Source: Malassezia japonica (lineage: Eukaryota; Basidiomycota; Malasseziomycetes; Malasseziales; Malasseziaceae). Taken from it: DNA of 64,000 nt. Below, piece after piece: positions 9,712 through 20,494 of the stretch. The notes beneath the pieces were generated by a model. The model had not been told where the DNA came from. It did not search any database and worked only from the letters and a program-made list of their open reading frames with translations. The translations under genes and the position numbers were made by a program. The DNA is taken from positions 372,001 through 436,000 of the forward strand of contig NC_083372.1 of assembly GCF_029542785.1 (NCBI RefSeq), given 5' to 3'. The first letter of the stretch is position 1, and each line of letters starts with the position of its first letter.

Positions 9712-11094
9712 TTACTTCTTCTTGGAAGCCTTCTCGGCGGCCTTGGTGACCTTGCCGCTCTTGCCCGAGGTCTTCTCGACGCTCTTGATGACACCGACAG
9801 CGACAGTCTGGCGCATGTCACGGACGGCGAAACGACCAAGCGGGGGGTAGGTGTTGAAGGACTCAACGCACATGGGCTTGGTGGGGATCATCTCGACAAT
9901 GGCAGCGTCACCCGACTTGACGAACTTGGGGTTCTCCTCCATGGTCTTACCCGAGCGACGGTCGATCTTCTCGAGGATGTGGTTGAAGCGGCAGGCAATG
10001 TGGGCCGTGTGGCAGTCAAGCACGGGCGAGTAACCGTTACCGATCTGACCGGGGTGGTTCATGACAATGACCTGGGCCTTGAACGAAGCGGCCTCCTGGG
10101 CGGGGTCGTTCTTCGAGTCCGAGGCAACGTTACCACGGCGAATGTCCTTGACCGACACGTTCTTGATGTTGAAGCCGACGTTGTCACCGGGGAGACCCTC
10201 GGGGAGCGACTCGTGGTGCATCTCGACCGACTTAACTTCGGTGGTCACGTTCGAGGGGGCGAAGGTGACAACCATACCGGGCTTGATCACACCGGTCTCG
10301 ACACGGCCGACGGGGACAGTGCCGATACCACCGATCTTGTACACGTCCTGGAGGGGAAGACGGAGGGGCTTGTCGGTGGGGCGGGTAGGGGGCTCAATGG
10401 CGTCAATGGCGTCCAGAAGAGTCTTACCGGTGGCCTTGCCCGACTTGGTCTCCTTCTCCCATCCCTTGTACCAGGGCATGTTGGTGGTGGGCTCAATCAT
10501 GTTGTCACCGTGCCAGCCCGAGATGGGGACAAAGGCAACAGCCTTGGGGTTGTAACCGACCTTCTTGATGAAGTTCGACACCTCACGGACAATCTCGTGG
10601 AAGCGCTCCTCCGAGTACTTGGTGGTGTCCATCTTGTTGACGGCAACGATCAGCTGACGCACACCGAGGGTGAACGAGAGCAGAGCGTGCTCACGGGTCT
10701 GACCGTCCTTCGAGATACCGGCCTCGAACTCACCAGTACCACCGGCAATGATGAGGATGGCGCAGTCGGCCTGCGAGGTACCAGTGATCATGTTCTTGAT
10801 GAAGTCACGGTGACCGGGGGCGTCAATGACGGTGACGTTGTACTTGGGGGTCTCGAACTTCCAGAGCGCAATGTCGATGGTGATACCACGCTCACGCTCG
10901 GCCTTGAGCTTGTCAAGAACCCAGGCGTACTTGAACGAACCCTTACCGAGCTCGGCGGCCTCCTTCTCGAACTTCTCGACGGTACGCTTGTCGATACCAC
11001 CGCACTTGTAGATCAAGTGACCAGTGGTGGTCGACTTACCGGAGTCGACGTGACCGATGACGACGAGGTTAACGTGCTGCTTCTCCTTTCCCAT
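9712..11094 (-). CDS. TEF1: Translation elongation factor 1-alpha
   Basis: GTPase delivering aminoacyl-tRNA to the ribosome. A single 460-residue exon begins [20 protein letters not shown] and contains the GTPase blocks [21 protein letters not shown] and NKMD, followed by domains 2 and 3, ending in a Lys-rich tail. It is full length. It has no introns, unlike many smaller neighbours. Codon choice is visibly restricted (heavy use of C-ending codons such as GTC, CTC, ACC, AAG), as expected for one of the most highly expressed genes. A C/T/A-rich leader precedes the ATG on the coding strand. Confidence 0.98.
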   Translation of the reverse strand: MGKEKQHVNLVVIGHVDSGKSTTTGHLIYKCGGIDKRTVEKFEKEAAELGKGSFKYAWVLDKLKAERERGITIDIALWKFETPKYNVTVIDAPGHRDFIKNMITGTSQADCAILIIAGGTGEFEAGISKDGQTREHALLSFTLGVRQLIVAVNKMDTTKYSEERFHEIVREVSNFIKKVGYNPKAVAFVPISGWHGDNMIEPTTNMPWYKGWEKETKSGKATGKTLLDAIDAIEPPTRPTDKPLRLPLQDVYKIGGIGTVPVGRVETGVIKPGMVVTFAPSNVTTEVKSVEMHHESLPEGLPGDNVGFNIKNVSVKDIRRGNVASDSKNDPAQEAASFKAQVIVMNHPGQIGNGYSPVLDCHTAHIACRFNHILEKIDRRSGKTMEENPKFVKSGDAAIVEMIPTKPMCVESFNTYPPLGRFAVRDMRQTVAVGVIKSVEKTSGKSGKVTKAAEKASKKK

Positions 11095-11503
11095 TGTAGC
11101 TGATGGATGTGGTGAGAAAAAAAGGTGGGTGAAAACTCTTCGTTCTTAAGTCTCAACGGGCTCACAACTCCTCGTGGCCTGCAGCCATTTTTCTTTTTTC
11201 ACTGTACATTCGAATTTTCTCAGCCCTTCGGCCGTTGACACAGGCCGCTTCTGCTTCTCAGGGACCAATACCACGCCGCGATTGGACCTGATCGATGCTT
11301 GGTTGCGATCACCTGCAGCAAGCATCGCCCGTGTTGCGCTGGCACGCCGAAGAAGAAGTATAAACCCGCCAATCATAGGGCATGGAATAGCGTGGGTAAA
11401 ACCCCGTGCACTTCTATATTGTCACGTGAATCTTCGGCGTGACGTCCACGTGCCTCCACAGGATCGCCTAGCTTCCTCCACTTGGTCGTGGCACGGACGG
11501 GGG
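11095..11503. promoter_or_regulatory. Divergent promoter TEF1 / RAI1
   Basis: A 409 bp spacer. It contains TATAAA on the plus strand (11359-11364), CACGTG at 11423-11428 and 11447-11452, and CCTCCACTT at 11475-11483, about 20 bp before the RAI1 ATG. No gene seen. Confidence 0.55.
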
Positions 11504-13083
11504 ATGCTGCCGACACGCTCAGGCGCGCCGTTCGCGCCGCAGGGAATGCGAGGGGGACAAAATTACGCACAGCAATGGACCGGGAATGGAATGGCACCAC
11601 CTCCCGGCTTTGGCGCGCCGTTTGGGGCGCCAGGACCGATGCACGCGCCGGGCATGCCCATGGCGCACGGCGCACCTCCGATGATGCAAGGCGTCCCGCC
11701 GCCGATCGCGGCAATGCGGCGCCCAGACGGTGCGCCCCAGGCCGTGTCGATCCAGCAGCCGACGCTCGTGAGCTCGTTCTCGTACGATGAAAGCAAGACG
11801 CTGTGCTTTGACGATCGCTCCAAACGGTACTATCACGCGCCGCCCACGCAACAGAACCACGGCAATGGCTCGGGAGCAGCTGCGGACCTCAACTATGGCT
11901 TTGAGTCGTTTCACGAAAAGGTGAGTATTTGTTTGTTTATTTGGCTCTAACGCAGCCGCATGTTCCTGATCCACTCGACTCGGTCTTGTATACGCTTATG
12001 CATCGCGCATCGCAGCCGACGCCTCCGCCTCCAGTGCACGGCGCTGCGCAGGTCCCTGCCGAGGCGCTCGAAGCGGAATTGCTACGCACCAACGTCATTA
12101 CCTGGCGCGGTATCCTGACCAAGCTGTGCACTGCATGGGCATGCCATGTCCAGGCGCCGCCCATGTTCCGCGAAGGCTTTGAGCTGAATGTTATGATGCT
12201 TGGCGATACACTCATTATCGAAGAGACGCCGCCCGACATGCACCAGCTTGCGGCGCTCGCACAGCAGTCCAAGCCCCGCAAGCTGCAAAAAGCAACCTAC
12301 TATGGCTACAACTTTGAGTCGTTCTGTACGGCCAATACCCCCGACGGCCCATCCGCGCCGAACGGATGGGGTGGTCCTGTGAATACAAACGAGCAGTGGT
12401 GTCATATTGTCAAGACACGGCTCGGTGATACCCGTGTGATGATTGGCGGCGAAGTCGACTGTGTCGAGTCGCCGAACCATGGTGCGCCCGAGACGGTGGT
12501 CGAGCTAAAGACCAACATGCAGCCCCGCAACGAGCAGGACCAGCTGAAGCTTCAGGTCAAGATGCTGCGTATGTACATGCAGTCCTTTTTGCTCGGCGTC
12601 CAGTCGATTGTCGTTGGCTTCCGCGACCACAAAGGCACGCTGCTCTCCCACGAGCAGTACCGCACGACTGACCTTCCCCGCATGGTGCGCGGCAAGCCCG
12701 GGCAGTGGAATGCGCACCACAATCTGTCGTTTGGTGCACAGGTTCTCGAGTGGCTGCGCAAAGAGGTCGGGCGCGAGATGGAGCGCTGGAGCTTCCATGT
12801 TGCGCAGAGCCTCAAACAGAACGAGGCGGTGCGTGGCCCCTATCCCTGGCGCGTGCATCGCACGACCCAGTCGTTCTTGGGCCACCTGCCGCTGCCCTCG
12901 GTTGAGGACGCAGAGATGGACTACCCCGTGTACCGCGTGAGTTTCCAGCCGCCGTTCCAGCAGGTCACGCTGCGGTACGTGCCGCCTGCCGAGCTGCAGC
13001 GCGACGGCCGCCGCGCGCACCGATGTGGGCTCGTCCCCTCGGCGTTCTACCGCTGGGCGACGAGTCCGATGCCCACTGTATGA
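11504..13083 (+). CDS. RAI1: Decapping nuclease Rai1/DXO family
   Basis: Removes incomplete or unusual 5' caps from RNA and in fungi partners the nuclear exonuclease Rat1. Exons 11504-11920 and 11956-13083, intron 35 nt (GTGAGT ... CTAACGCAG), 514 residues. The first ~110 residues are Gly/Pro/Met/Ala-rich, an extension not needed for the fold. The conserved core includes NVITWRGILTKL, the catalytic acidic block GGEVDCVESPN, VELKTNM and QSFLLGVQSIVVGFRDHKG, which together make the metal-binding active site of the DXO/Rai1 fold. The gene converges on the zinc transporter with only 23 bp between stop codons. Identity is confident from the motif set; the Rat1 partnership is family knowledge. Confidence 0.93.
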
Positions 13084-13106
13084 TAGTCTTGACAAACTTG
13101 TGTACA

Positions 13107-14633
13107 CTATGTAGACGGAGGGTGCTCCGGCGAGGCCTTGGCCGTGCTCGACCCCGGCGGAGCGAGTTGGCAGCACGTTGCGTCGCGGCACTCTTCGCCG
13201 TCGCACGCAAGCAGGCACGCAGGGTCGCCCTGCGACAACTCGTTTTCGACCAGGTTGCCGTCGGCGGTGAGTAGGCGTCCTTGCGCGTCGGTCTTGTTGC
13301 GGACCTCGACGCCGCTGAGGCGCGCGGCCTCCTTCAAACCGCCCGACACAAACTCGGGCTGGATCGTGGAAGAGTGGATGCCCCAGAGGTGCAGAGCGCG
13401 GCGCACCTGGTTCGCAATCTCCATGTAGCGTGCTGTCTGCTCGCTCGAGCAGTCGACGAGGATGTGCAGGCTCGCGACAATCTTGGACTCGTTCAGCTGC
13501 CAGACGTGCAGGTCGTGCAGGCTCAGCACGCCGTCGATGCGGAGCACCGATTCGCGCACGCCGTCGAGCGACACCGAGGTCGGCACGCCCTGGAGCAGGA
13601 TAAACGACGCAGACTTGACCAAGGGAAGCGCCGAGTGGAAGATGATGATCGCAATCACCAATGAGATCGTGGGGTCGACGTAGAAGCGCCACGAGTAGTC
13701 TGTGAACCAGATAAAGAGGCCGGTGAGGATCACACCGACGTTGCCGACCGCGTCACCGAGCACATGCAAAAAGACGCCAGTCATGTTCATGTTCTCGTGC
13801 GAGTGGCCCGACGAGCCCGTTGCCTGGCGGTGGCGGCGCACCGCCGCCGACGTCTCTTCCTCGTGATCGTGGTCGTGATCGTGGTCGTGGTCGTGCGTTT
13901 GTGCCGCGCCATAGTGCGCAGTCTGCTTGCCACGCAGCAAACTCTGCTGCTCGCCGTTCTTGGACGAGGAGTCGTAGCCAAGCGACTGGGCTTTGTTCAT
14001 GATAAAGGCGCGCGCACGCGCGGGGTGGCTGACGAGTTCGTTGATGTTGTTCTGCATCCGCTCCTCGGCCGCCTCCTCGTCGCCGTGGCCATGGTCGTGC
14101 GCGCCGGCGTTCTCCTCGTCGTGTTCGTGCGTATGAGCGTGTTCGTGGCCGTGGCTGTGGCCGGCGTGGGGATGGCCGTGGCCGTGGAAGAGGCAGAGGC
14201 CGATCAGGTTCGACGTGAGGCCGAGCGAGCCGACAATCACAATCAGCTTGGGGTTCGACACCTCGGGGACCTTGACGAAGCGCTCGAGAGCCTCCATAAA
14301 GATGCTAAAGCACAGCGCAAGGAGGAACACGCCGTTGAAGAGCGCGCCGAGGATCTCGGCACGCTGCCAGCCGTACGAGAACAGGGGGTGCTTGTCGTTT
14401 TTGTTCACGAGCTGCGTCAGTAAAAATACGTACACGGACCGCGTACAGCGCGACGATCAGCGACATCACGTCGTTCAGCATGTGGAAACTGTCCGCGACG
14501 AGCGCCAGCGAGCCGACGGCATAGCCTGCGTAAGCACAGAGCACGTACCGCTAATAATCTCTACAAAGAAAAACAACGTATCAATCGCAAGAAGAATCAA
14601 AATGCGCGTCTCATTGCCCAGCGAACCGCCCAT
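13107..14633 (-). CDS. ZRC1: Zinc/cation diffusion facilitator, vacuolar ZRC1/COT1 type
   Basis: Exons 14549-14633, 14434-14525 and 13107-14411; introns 23 and 22 nt. The 493-residue protein has the CDF pattern: ILILLAIDTLFFFVEIISG as TM1, ADSFHMLNDVMSL in TM2 and HVLGDAVGNVGVIL in TM5, supplying the paired His/Asp metal sites. The loop between TM4 and TM5 is long and His-rich (HGHGHPHAGHSHGHEHAHTH and an HD dipeptide run near 13863-13900). A C-terminal CDF cytosolic domain (SLHDLHVWQLNESKIVASLH) follows. The tail contains clustered Cys residues (CLLACDGEECRDATCC), which may bind metal. Role by family: proton-driven Zn2+ (or Co2+) loading of the vacuole. Both introns are needed to recover TM1 and TM2. 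Confidence 0.93.
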
Positions 14634-15126
14634 CCTGCGCCAGACCAAAATGGAGTATCGCGCACGCCAAGCGGAAAAAGTCCGAACGGGTGGAGAACTG
14701 TGGAGGTTTCTCGCTTGCGGGCGGCGCCGAACGGCGGCGAGCGCCGGCGCTCGCCCAACCCCCCCTCTTCCCTAGCTCAGATGCGGCAGACCGCACGTAG
14801 CACACGGCACACGGCATGCAGTGCCTACGATGCAGCACACAGCACAATACCCGACGTATACAATACACTCTACATTCTATCATGTTTGCCCACCAGGTGA
14901 CAAGTTCTGCTACCGTGGCGCTTTTCAGCGCAAGCAGACCTGCCAAAGAGTGGACGCTTGATCTCGGACGCCAATGTTGAGCTATTCCGCCACGATCGGC
15001 AGGCAGTTCATGAGGATGGCGTCCTTGCTCGTTAAACAATAAGGAGGCTTTTTGCGCGCGCGCTGCGGTAGGGCCTTTTGCACGTGACAAAAGTGTACCG
15101 CGGCGATGCACAGACGCTGCTCGGCG
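14634..15126. other. Divergent spacer, no gene seen
   Basis: About 490 bp. It contains TGTGGAGG (14699-14706) and CACGTG (15081-15086, about 40 bp before the next ATG). No RNA gene or conserved frame recognised. Confidence 0.5.
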
Positions 15127-16063
15127 ATGGCGCACGACGCGTCCGGCGCAGCTTCCGGCGCGGCCTCTGCCGAGGTCGCACGCCGTGGCTTTAGCGTCGA
15201 TGCAGGGCGTGCGCAGACGCAGGCCGCTGGGATGAAGGCGTCGTTTGAAGATGTCGTGCGCCAGACAGGCTGGCTCTTGCACCTCCGTGCGCAGCTCGCG
15301 CGCCAGGGCCAAGGCGCGCGCGAGCCGCTGCCGATGTTATACCCCCTTGCGCGTGTGTGCAAGTCATACCTTGAACATGCAGTAGCGCTGCGTGATCACC
15401 TCGTACGTCGTCGTGCTGACCCAGCTCTGTGCACAGGCGCATCTCGAGCGTGCACTCGAAAAACAGGACGGCAAGGACGAGCTCGTGGCGCCCGACTCGT
15501 CGCTCGCGCAGCTTGATCCCGAGCTGTACCGTGTAATTTCCGCGATGCCGCTCGACTGGAGCGGCGAGAATGCGGAGAGCACCGACTTTGGGGTGCTGCC
15601 CAACATGACGGCGCTGCCGGAACTTGCGAGCACCACCGCGGCGGCCAACGCGCCGCCCGGCGCTGACGCGTCGAGTGCCATTGCCATCGATAGCGACGAC
15701 GAAGAGCCGACGTCTGCCCGCCGCAGCGGCGATGCGCTCGCGAACGATCAGCCGACAAAGCGGCGCAAGGTCGAAGGGAGCGATGCGCCGGATATCATGT
15801 CCATGTTCTTTGCGGAGAACATGGCGGGCGACAAGAAAGCCGAGGCGGCGCCCGAGGCGCCCGCGTCTGCGAGCACGGACGCGTCCGGCCTCGACCAGCT
15901 GATCGCCGACAACATGTCGGACCTATCGTGGCTCGACTTTTCCTCGCTCGGCAACCACGCCGGCGAGGACAGCCAGTTTGCGGGCCTCATGGGCGATAGC
16001 GCCGAATTTAGCGGGCTCTCTTCGCTCGATTTTCCTACGCAAGACGAAAAGAAGCCTAGCTAA
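15127..16063 (+). CDS. Unknown protein, probable nuclear, acidic C-terminus
   Basis: Exons 15127-15402 and 15425-16063 with a 22-nt intron (GTACGT ... CTGACCCAG); 304 residues. An in-frame ATG 21 bp upstream (15106) is an alternative start. Residues about 40-115 are predicted helical and Leu/Arg-rich (WLLHLRAQLARQG, YPLARVCKSYLEHAVALRDH, then AHLERALEKQDGKDEL across the junction), resembling a small helical-bundle subunit. The rest is low-complexity and acidic, with a basic cluster PTKRRKVEG that looks like a nuclear localisation signal and repeated Asp/Ser-Trp-Leu-Asp-Phe motifs near the end, as in activation-type tails. I do not recognise the family; a Mediator- or chromatin-complex subunit is possible but unproven. 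The last 8 bp overlap the 3' end of the ARMH3 gene. Confidence 0.75.
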
Positions 16064-18119
16064 GCTGTGCCAGCAGATCCTGCTGGAGGCACCGCAGCAG
16101 CGCCGCGCTCGGGCTCGGCGTGCCCGACGACGGCGCGCCGCGGCGTCCGTCGCGCGGTCGGCTCTGGGCCGTGCGGAGGATTGCGGCGCAGGCCGGTGCG
16201 TCGTTGCCCAGCAGCGCGTTCAGGTCCATTTCCTGGATGATGCGCATCACTGTCTGCGTGCTCGGCGGCTTGTTGGCCGTGCGCGAAAAGAAGTACGACG
16301 CGCCCGACGGCCGCTCGCGCCACGCGGCGATCTTGGCGTCGATCGCGTGCAGAATGTCCTGGAGGAGCGCCCAGTGCACGTTGACCTTGCCGCGGCGGGG
16401 AGGCAGCAGCCCCGCGACCTTTTGGAGGGCCTCGGCGTTGCGAGCCAGCTCGTAGACGAGCAGGTGCGTCTCGGCAGGCGTCTGCAAAAAGCGGTCCGAG
16501 TACACGAGCGCCACTGCAAGCGTCTCGAGGAGCGACGTGGCGACGAGCTGCACGTCGCTCCCGACCAGCTCCTCGTGCCGCTGGGCAAGGAACGAGGCGA
16601 CGCCGAGCATTGCACGCCACAGCTCGAGCCAGTCGTACTCGAGCAGGACGTGCTGCTGCGCACAGAGCATCGCGGTGCGCTGGACGGCCGTCAGCGCGGT
16701 GACAAACGCCGGCGCGTCGAGCCGCTTGCTGCGGTTGTACTTGAAAAAGAGCGCAGCATTGTCGAGGACAAGCACGACGAGCCGCCGCCGCCGCTTTGTC
16801 CCGTCCTGGGGCGGAAGAGGGAGCGGATTCGCTTTCTGGCGGCACAAGTCCACGCGGTCGACGAGCACGCCGGGATCGGCCTTGCCGCGCTCGACCGCGT
16901 CCTCGTTGCGCTGCACCTCGTCGCAGAGGAGGCGCTCGCGCACCGCCGCATTCTCCGTGCCGTCCGCGGGCCCAAGGAAAGCGACAATGATCTGCAGGAC
17001 GGTGTGCGCATAGGTCGACGCCCGCGCACTGCTCGACGCATGCGTCAGTACATAGGACGCGAGCGAAAAGAAGGTCACGACCAGCGGCTCGCCAGTCGGC
17101 GGCGCAAGCATCCCGAGCACAAACGCGTCCGAGGTGTGCACCAGCAGCCAGACGCACAGAAGGAAGAGCGCGCGGGGCGGCGGCAGCGGCCGCGGCGCCT
17201 CGTCTTGCTCGGCGGCGCCCCACAGGAGCCAGGCACTCGACGGCGCCGCGCGCGCCTCGGGCGCCGCGCGGTACATGTCCAAGGTGCGCGCAAACTGCAC
17301 CGAGAGCGCGTGCGCAATACGCGCCATATCGACCGAGTCGGCATAGTCGCGCAGCTTGCGGTGGTACGGCTGGAAGCCCGCGTTGCTCATGACCGCCGAC
17401 GACACGGGATCGAGCGTGAGGCCCGTCGCGTTCGCGACGCCGTGCGTCTGCCCGGCGGTCGACAAGAGGCTCACCAGCAGCGCCGTCTCGGAAATCACGT
17501 CGACCGAGGTATTAGTGTGGACGACGTGCATCGCGCTCGAAAAGAGGTCGCGGTGCAGAAAGTAGGTCGCGAGCGACGTGTTGCCCATGTACGCAATGCA
17601 CACTAGCGCGAGCTGCACCGTGTGCGGCTGGAGCGCGCTTCCGCCCTGCGGCGCCTCGCGCAGCGCGTCGTCGATTGCCGCGACCAGCGCATAGAACATT
17701 TCGTCCGCGTCCGACATGCGGCCGGCCAGCAGCGTAATCACGTCGAGCGTGTAGTTGGTATAGGCTTTCGGCAGCAGCGCACACGCGAGCGCGAGCAGCG
17801 TCTCGAGCGCGTTGGCGCGGCGCAGCTCGTCGTCCTTGTCCTCGGCAAATGTGCGCAGCGCCTCTTTCCAGAGCCCCGTGATGTTTTCGCGCGCAAGCGC
17901 CGCGCGCTCGTCGAGCAGATCCGCCGGGGCGACGAGCGCAAGCACCGCGTCGCGCTCCACCGGGAGGCACAGCAGGTCCATGTAGAACTGCGTGCGCGGC
18001 GCGGCGTTCGCCTTGCCCATCGCCTTGGCGCTCACGCCGCGCGCATCCGACGCGTCCCAGGGCTGCTCGCCGGCCAACAGCCGCTCGTAGCACGCCCGGA
18101 ATTTCGTCTTGGGCCGCAT
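16056..18119 (-). CDS. ARMH3 / DUF1741 armadillo-like protein
   Basis: Single exon, 687 residues from the ATG at 18119 (the frame stays open upstream, but that overlaps the TAF7 leader). The start RPKTKFRACYERLLAG, the block RTQFYMDLLCLPVERDAVLAL and the C-terminal region about 500-630 (NRSKRLDAPAFVTALTAVQR ... YELARNAEALQKVAGLLPP) match the fungal members of the family named for human ARMH3/C10orf76. The protein is an all-helical repeat scaffold. In animals it supports Golgi PI4-kinase activity; transfer of that role here is inference. It shares a 37 bp divergent promoter with TAF7, and its stop codon overlaps the preceding plus-strand gene by 8 bp. Confidence 0.85.
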   Translation of the reverse strand: MRPKTKFRACYERLLAGEQPWDASDARGVSAKAMGKANAAPRTQFYMDLLCLPVERDAVLALVAPADLLDERAALARENITGLWKEALRTFAEDKDDELRRANALETLLALACALLPKAYTNYTLDVITLLAGRMSDADEMFYALVAAIDDALREAPQGGSALQPHTVQLALVCIAYMGNTSLATYFLHRDLFSSAMHVVHTNTSVDVISETALLVSLLSTAGQTHGVANATGLTLDPVSSAVMSNAGFQPYHRKLRDYADSVDMARIAHALSVQFARTLDMYRAAPEARAAPSSAWLLWGAAEQDEAPRPLPPPRALFLLCVWLLVHTSDAFVLGMLAPPTGEPLVVTFFSLASYVLTHASSSARASTYAHTVLQIIVAFLGPADGTENAAVRERLLCDEVQRNEDAVERGKADPGVLVDRVDLCRQKANPLPLPPQDGTKRRRRLVVLVLDNAALFFKYNRSKRLDAPAFVTALTAVQRTAMLCAQQHVLLEYDWLELWRAMLGVASFLAQRHEELVGSDVQLVATSLLETLAVALVYSDRFLQTPAETHLLVYELARNAEALQKVAGLLPPRRGKVNVHWALLQDILHAIDAKIAAWRERPSGASYFFSRTANKPPSTQTVMRIIQEMDLNALLGNDAPACAAILRTAQSRPRDGRRGAPSSGTPSPSAALLRCLQQDLLAQLS

Positions 18120-18156
18120 TCGTCGACGAATGTGGAGAAAGAGTCCCACTTCCAGC

Positions 18157-19604
18157 ATGGGCGACGAGGCGAAGCCCAAGGTCAAGGTGCGGCCGCACAT
18201 GCGCAAGCCGCGCGTGAAGCTCAACTTTTCGCGGAACATGGCCGGTGCGTCGGCCGGAGGTGATGGCCCCAAGACGAAGCCGTACATGCAAGGCTATGAC
18301 CGCGAGCTCGACAGCGAGGACGAGGACTCGGGCGAGGGGATGGCGTTTGAGGAGCAGCTCATCCTGCGCCTGCCCGAGGGCCCTGGCGTGGATGGCGAGC
18401 TGGACGAGCTGCGCAAGACGATCAAGAAGCGGGGCACACTGCCAGACACTTGGTTCAAGTTCAAGGGTACGTCTTCGCTGCTGACACAGACTCGCGCCGC
18501 GCCATCTTTCACATTGGCGGCCAGCCGTACTCGGCCAAGATTGTGGATTTGCCGTGCATCGTCGAGTCGCACAAGACGCTCGACAACAAGCAGATTTTCA
18601 AGATCGCCGACATCTCACAAATGCTCCTGGTGGAGCATGCGGTGGCGAACGAGGGCGAGGCCGTCGAGGCGTCCTCGTCGCGCGACGCGACCGGCAAGAG
18701 CGGCTTCCACGGCGACGACTATATATACCCCCACGGCATCACGCCGCCGATGCAGTGGGCGCGCAAGCGCCGCTTCCGCAAGCGCATCCACAACCGCGGC
18801 ATCGACATGGTGGAAAAAGAGGTCGAGAACCTCTTGAACGACGACCGCCGCGCGGAAAGGGTCGAGTTTGAATACGTCGACCCCTCCGAGGCGGATTTGA
18901 TCGAGGAGGAGATTGCGAATACCAAGTACGAGTACGGCGCCGAAGACGACGAGCACGCCTCGTCGCAACAACACGACTCGGGCGACGAAGAGGACCACCA
19001 GGCGATGGATGGCGAGGACGACGACGAGAACGTCGACCAGGACCTCGCTGCCGAGCTCGACGCGGCACTCGCTCGCGAGCACGGCGACGAGGGCGAGGAG
19101 GACAGCGCGTCGAACAGCGACAATGACAAGGAGAGCGACGAGGGCAGCCGCGCCGACTCGGACCTCGAGGACCTCTGGGACGACGACGAGAACGAGGAGG
19201 AGGACGGAGAGCAGGACGCGGAACAGGATGCGGAACAGGATGCGGACAAGGACGAGGACGACGGCGAGGAAGAGGCCGAGCGCCGCGTGCGCGAGTCGCA
19301 GCTCGAGGCCGAGTGCCGCGAAATCGAGACGCTGATCCGCCGCAAGCAGACCGACATCGACGCGACGCTCAACGCGCTGATCAAGAGCCGCCACCAGCAG
19401 GCCCTGCGCAAGCTCCAGGTGGAGCTGGACCTGAAGAAGAAGCACCTGCTCGACATCAAGCAGCTCCGGCGCACCATCCGCGAGGAGCGCGCGGCAGAGG
19501 CCGAAGCCCGCGAAACAGCCGCGGCCGAGGCGCACAAGGCGCGCGAGGCACACAAAACCCTCGACGAGCCCGCCGAGCCCAGTCCGACCGAGCCCGAGAA
19601 ATAG
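18157..19604 (+). CDS. TAF7: TFIID subunit TAF7
   Basis: Exons 18157-18466 and 18490-19604, intron 23 nt (GTACGT ... CTGACACAG), 474 residues. The TAFII55 domain occupies about residues 60-250: FEEQLILRLPEG, then across the intron FKFKDSRRAIFHIGGQ, PYSAKIVDLPCIVESHKT and IADISQMLLVEHAV. This domain contacts TAF1 in TFIID. A basic patch (QWARKRRFRKRIHNRGID) follows, then a strongly acidic stretch about 19000-19275 that includes three EQDA repeats, and finally a coiled coil (about 19290-19540). Family membership is certain. The start is the first ATG after the very short divergent promoter. The gene converges on RPC37 with 8 bp between stops. Confidence 0.96.
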
Positions 19605-19612
19605 TGTACATC

Positions 19613-20416
19613 CTACAGAAAATCGGCTACGCTTGCATCGCAGTACAGCCGCGCGCGCGAGCGCGCGAGCAGTTGGTCGTCGACAATCTCGCGCGCGCCG
19701 GGCGCGTCGGCGTCCATCCAGCGCAGGTCCACCCAGCGCTCGGCCTCGGCGTCGCGCTGCGACAGCTCCGTGCCGCGCGCGGCGCGCCCTTCGGTGCGCA
19801 CAGACACGTTGAGTGGAATGACGCTCGAGGCCTTGCGCGTTTCGCGTGCTTCGCGCGTCTCGCGCGCCTCGCCTTCGTCGTCCGAGACCGGCGCGCCACG
19901 CTCGCGGCGCCGCTCGTTTTCTTCGGCCTGCCCGAGGAGGTCGACGTGCTGCATCGACGGGCGCATTTGCAGGACAGCGTGCAGAGGCGTGAGATGCAGC
20001 TCGCCATCACGCATCGTACCGACCAGGTACTCGGTCGCGTTGGGGACGCTGGCGCTCTCGAGGCGCATGCTGTCAAAGCGCACAGGGCCGTCCTGGCGCT
20101 CCTGCTTGACCTGCGGCGCAGCGCCCGGCACCGGAATCTTGCCGAGGCGCTCGCACGCCTCTGCGTACTCGGCACCTTTTTCGCCATCGTACACCGACGC
20201 GCGCATGTCCAGCGGCAGCTCCATCTCGACGCGGTTCGTGTGGGGCCGCCAGCGGCTGGTCACCGTCTGCCCGCGCTGCGCGGCAGACGCCGGCACTGGC
20301 AGCGGCCTATCGCGCTGGTACAGCGGGTATTGAAATAGCTGGAGCTTTGCACCGTCGCTCAGCGAGTGCGACAGGAACACCGGCAGCGAGGCCACCAGCT
20401 CGTCCTCCTCCGCCAT
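19613..20416 (-). CDS. RPC37: RNA polymerase III subunit Rpc37/RPC5
   Basis: Single exon, 267 residues starting MAEEDELVASLPVFLSHSLS. It shows the Sin_N/RPC5 pattern: hydrophobic LQLFQYPLYQRDRPLP, TNRVEMELPLDMRASVYD, and ATEYLVGTMRDGELHLTPLH followed by LQMRPSMQHVDLLG. Rpc37 pairs with Rpc53 in a TFIIF-like heterodimer used for Pol III termination and reinitiation. The C-terminal third is charged. The frame continues open upstream of the ATG at 20416, but that part is antisense to NDK and shows no family similarity. It is separated from NDK by 78 bp containing CACGTG at 20443-20448. Confidence 0.9.
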   Translation of the reverse strand: MAEEDELVASLPVFLSHSLSDGAKLQLFQYPLYQRDRPLPVPASAAQRGQTVTSRWRPHTNRVEMELPLDMRASVYDGEKGAEYAEACERLGKIPVPGAAPQVKQERQDGPVRFDSMRLESASVPNATEYLVGTMRDGELHLTPLHAVLQMRPSMQHVDLLGQAEENERRRERGAPVSDDEGEARETREARETRKASSVIPLNVSVRTEGRAARGTELSQRDAEAERWVDLRWMDADAPGAREIVDDQLLARSRARLYCDASVADFL

Positions 20417-20494
20417 GGTGGAAAAATCCCCGATCCCGATCGCACGTGAAGTTTGCGCCCGGGACCGTGCATGTTCCGCCCTACTACGACTACG

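Noticed and set aside
9979..11103. 374-codon frame antisense to TEF1
   Set aside because: Val/Leu/Gly/Asp-rich shadow of extreme TEF1 codon bias.
19620..20338. Plus-strand frame opposite RPC37, continuing from TAF7
   Set aside because: Lies beyond the TAF7 stop in another frame, Arg/Ala/His-rich shadow of RPC37.
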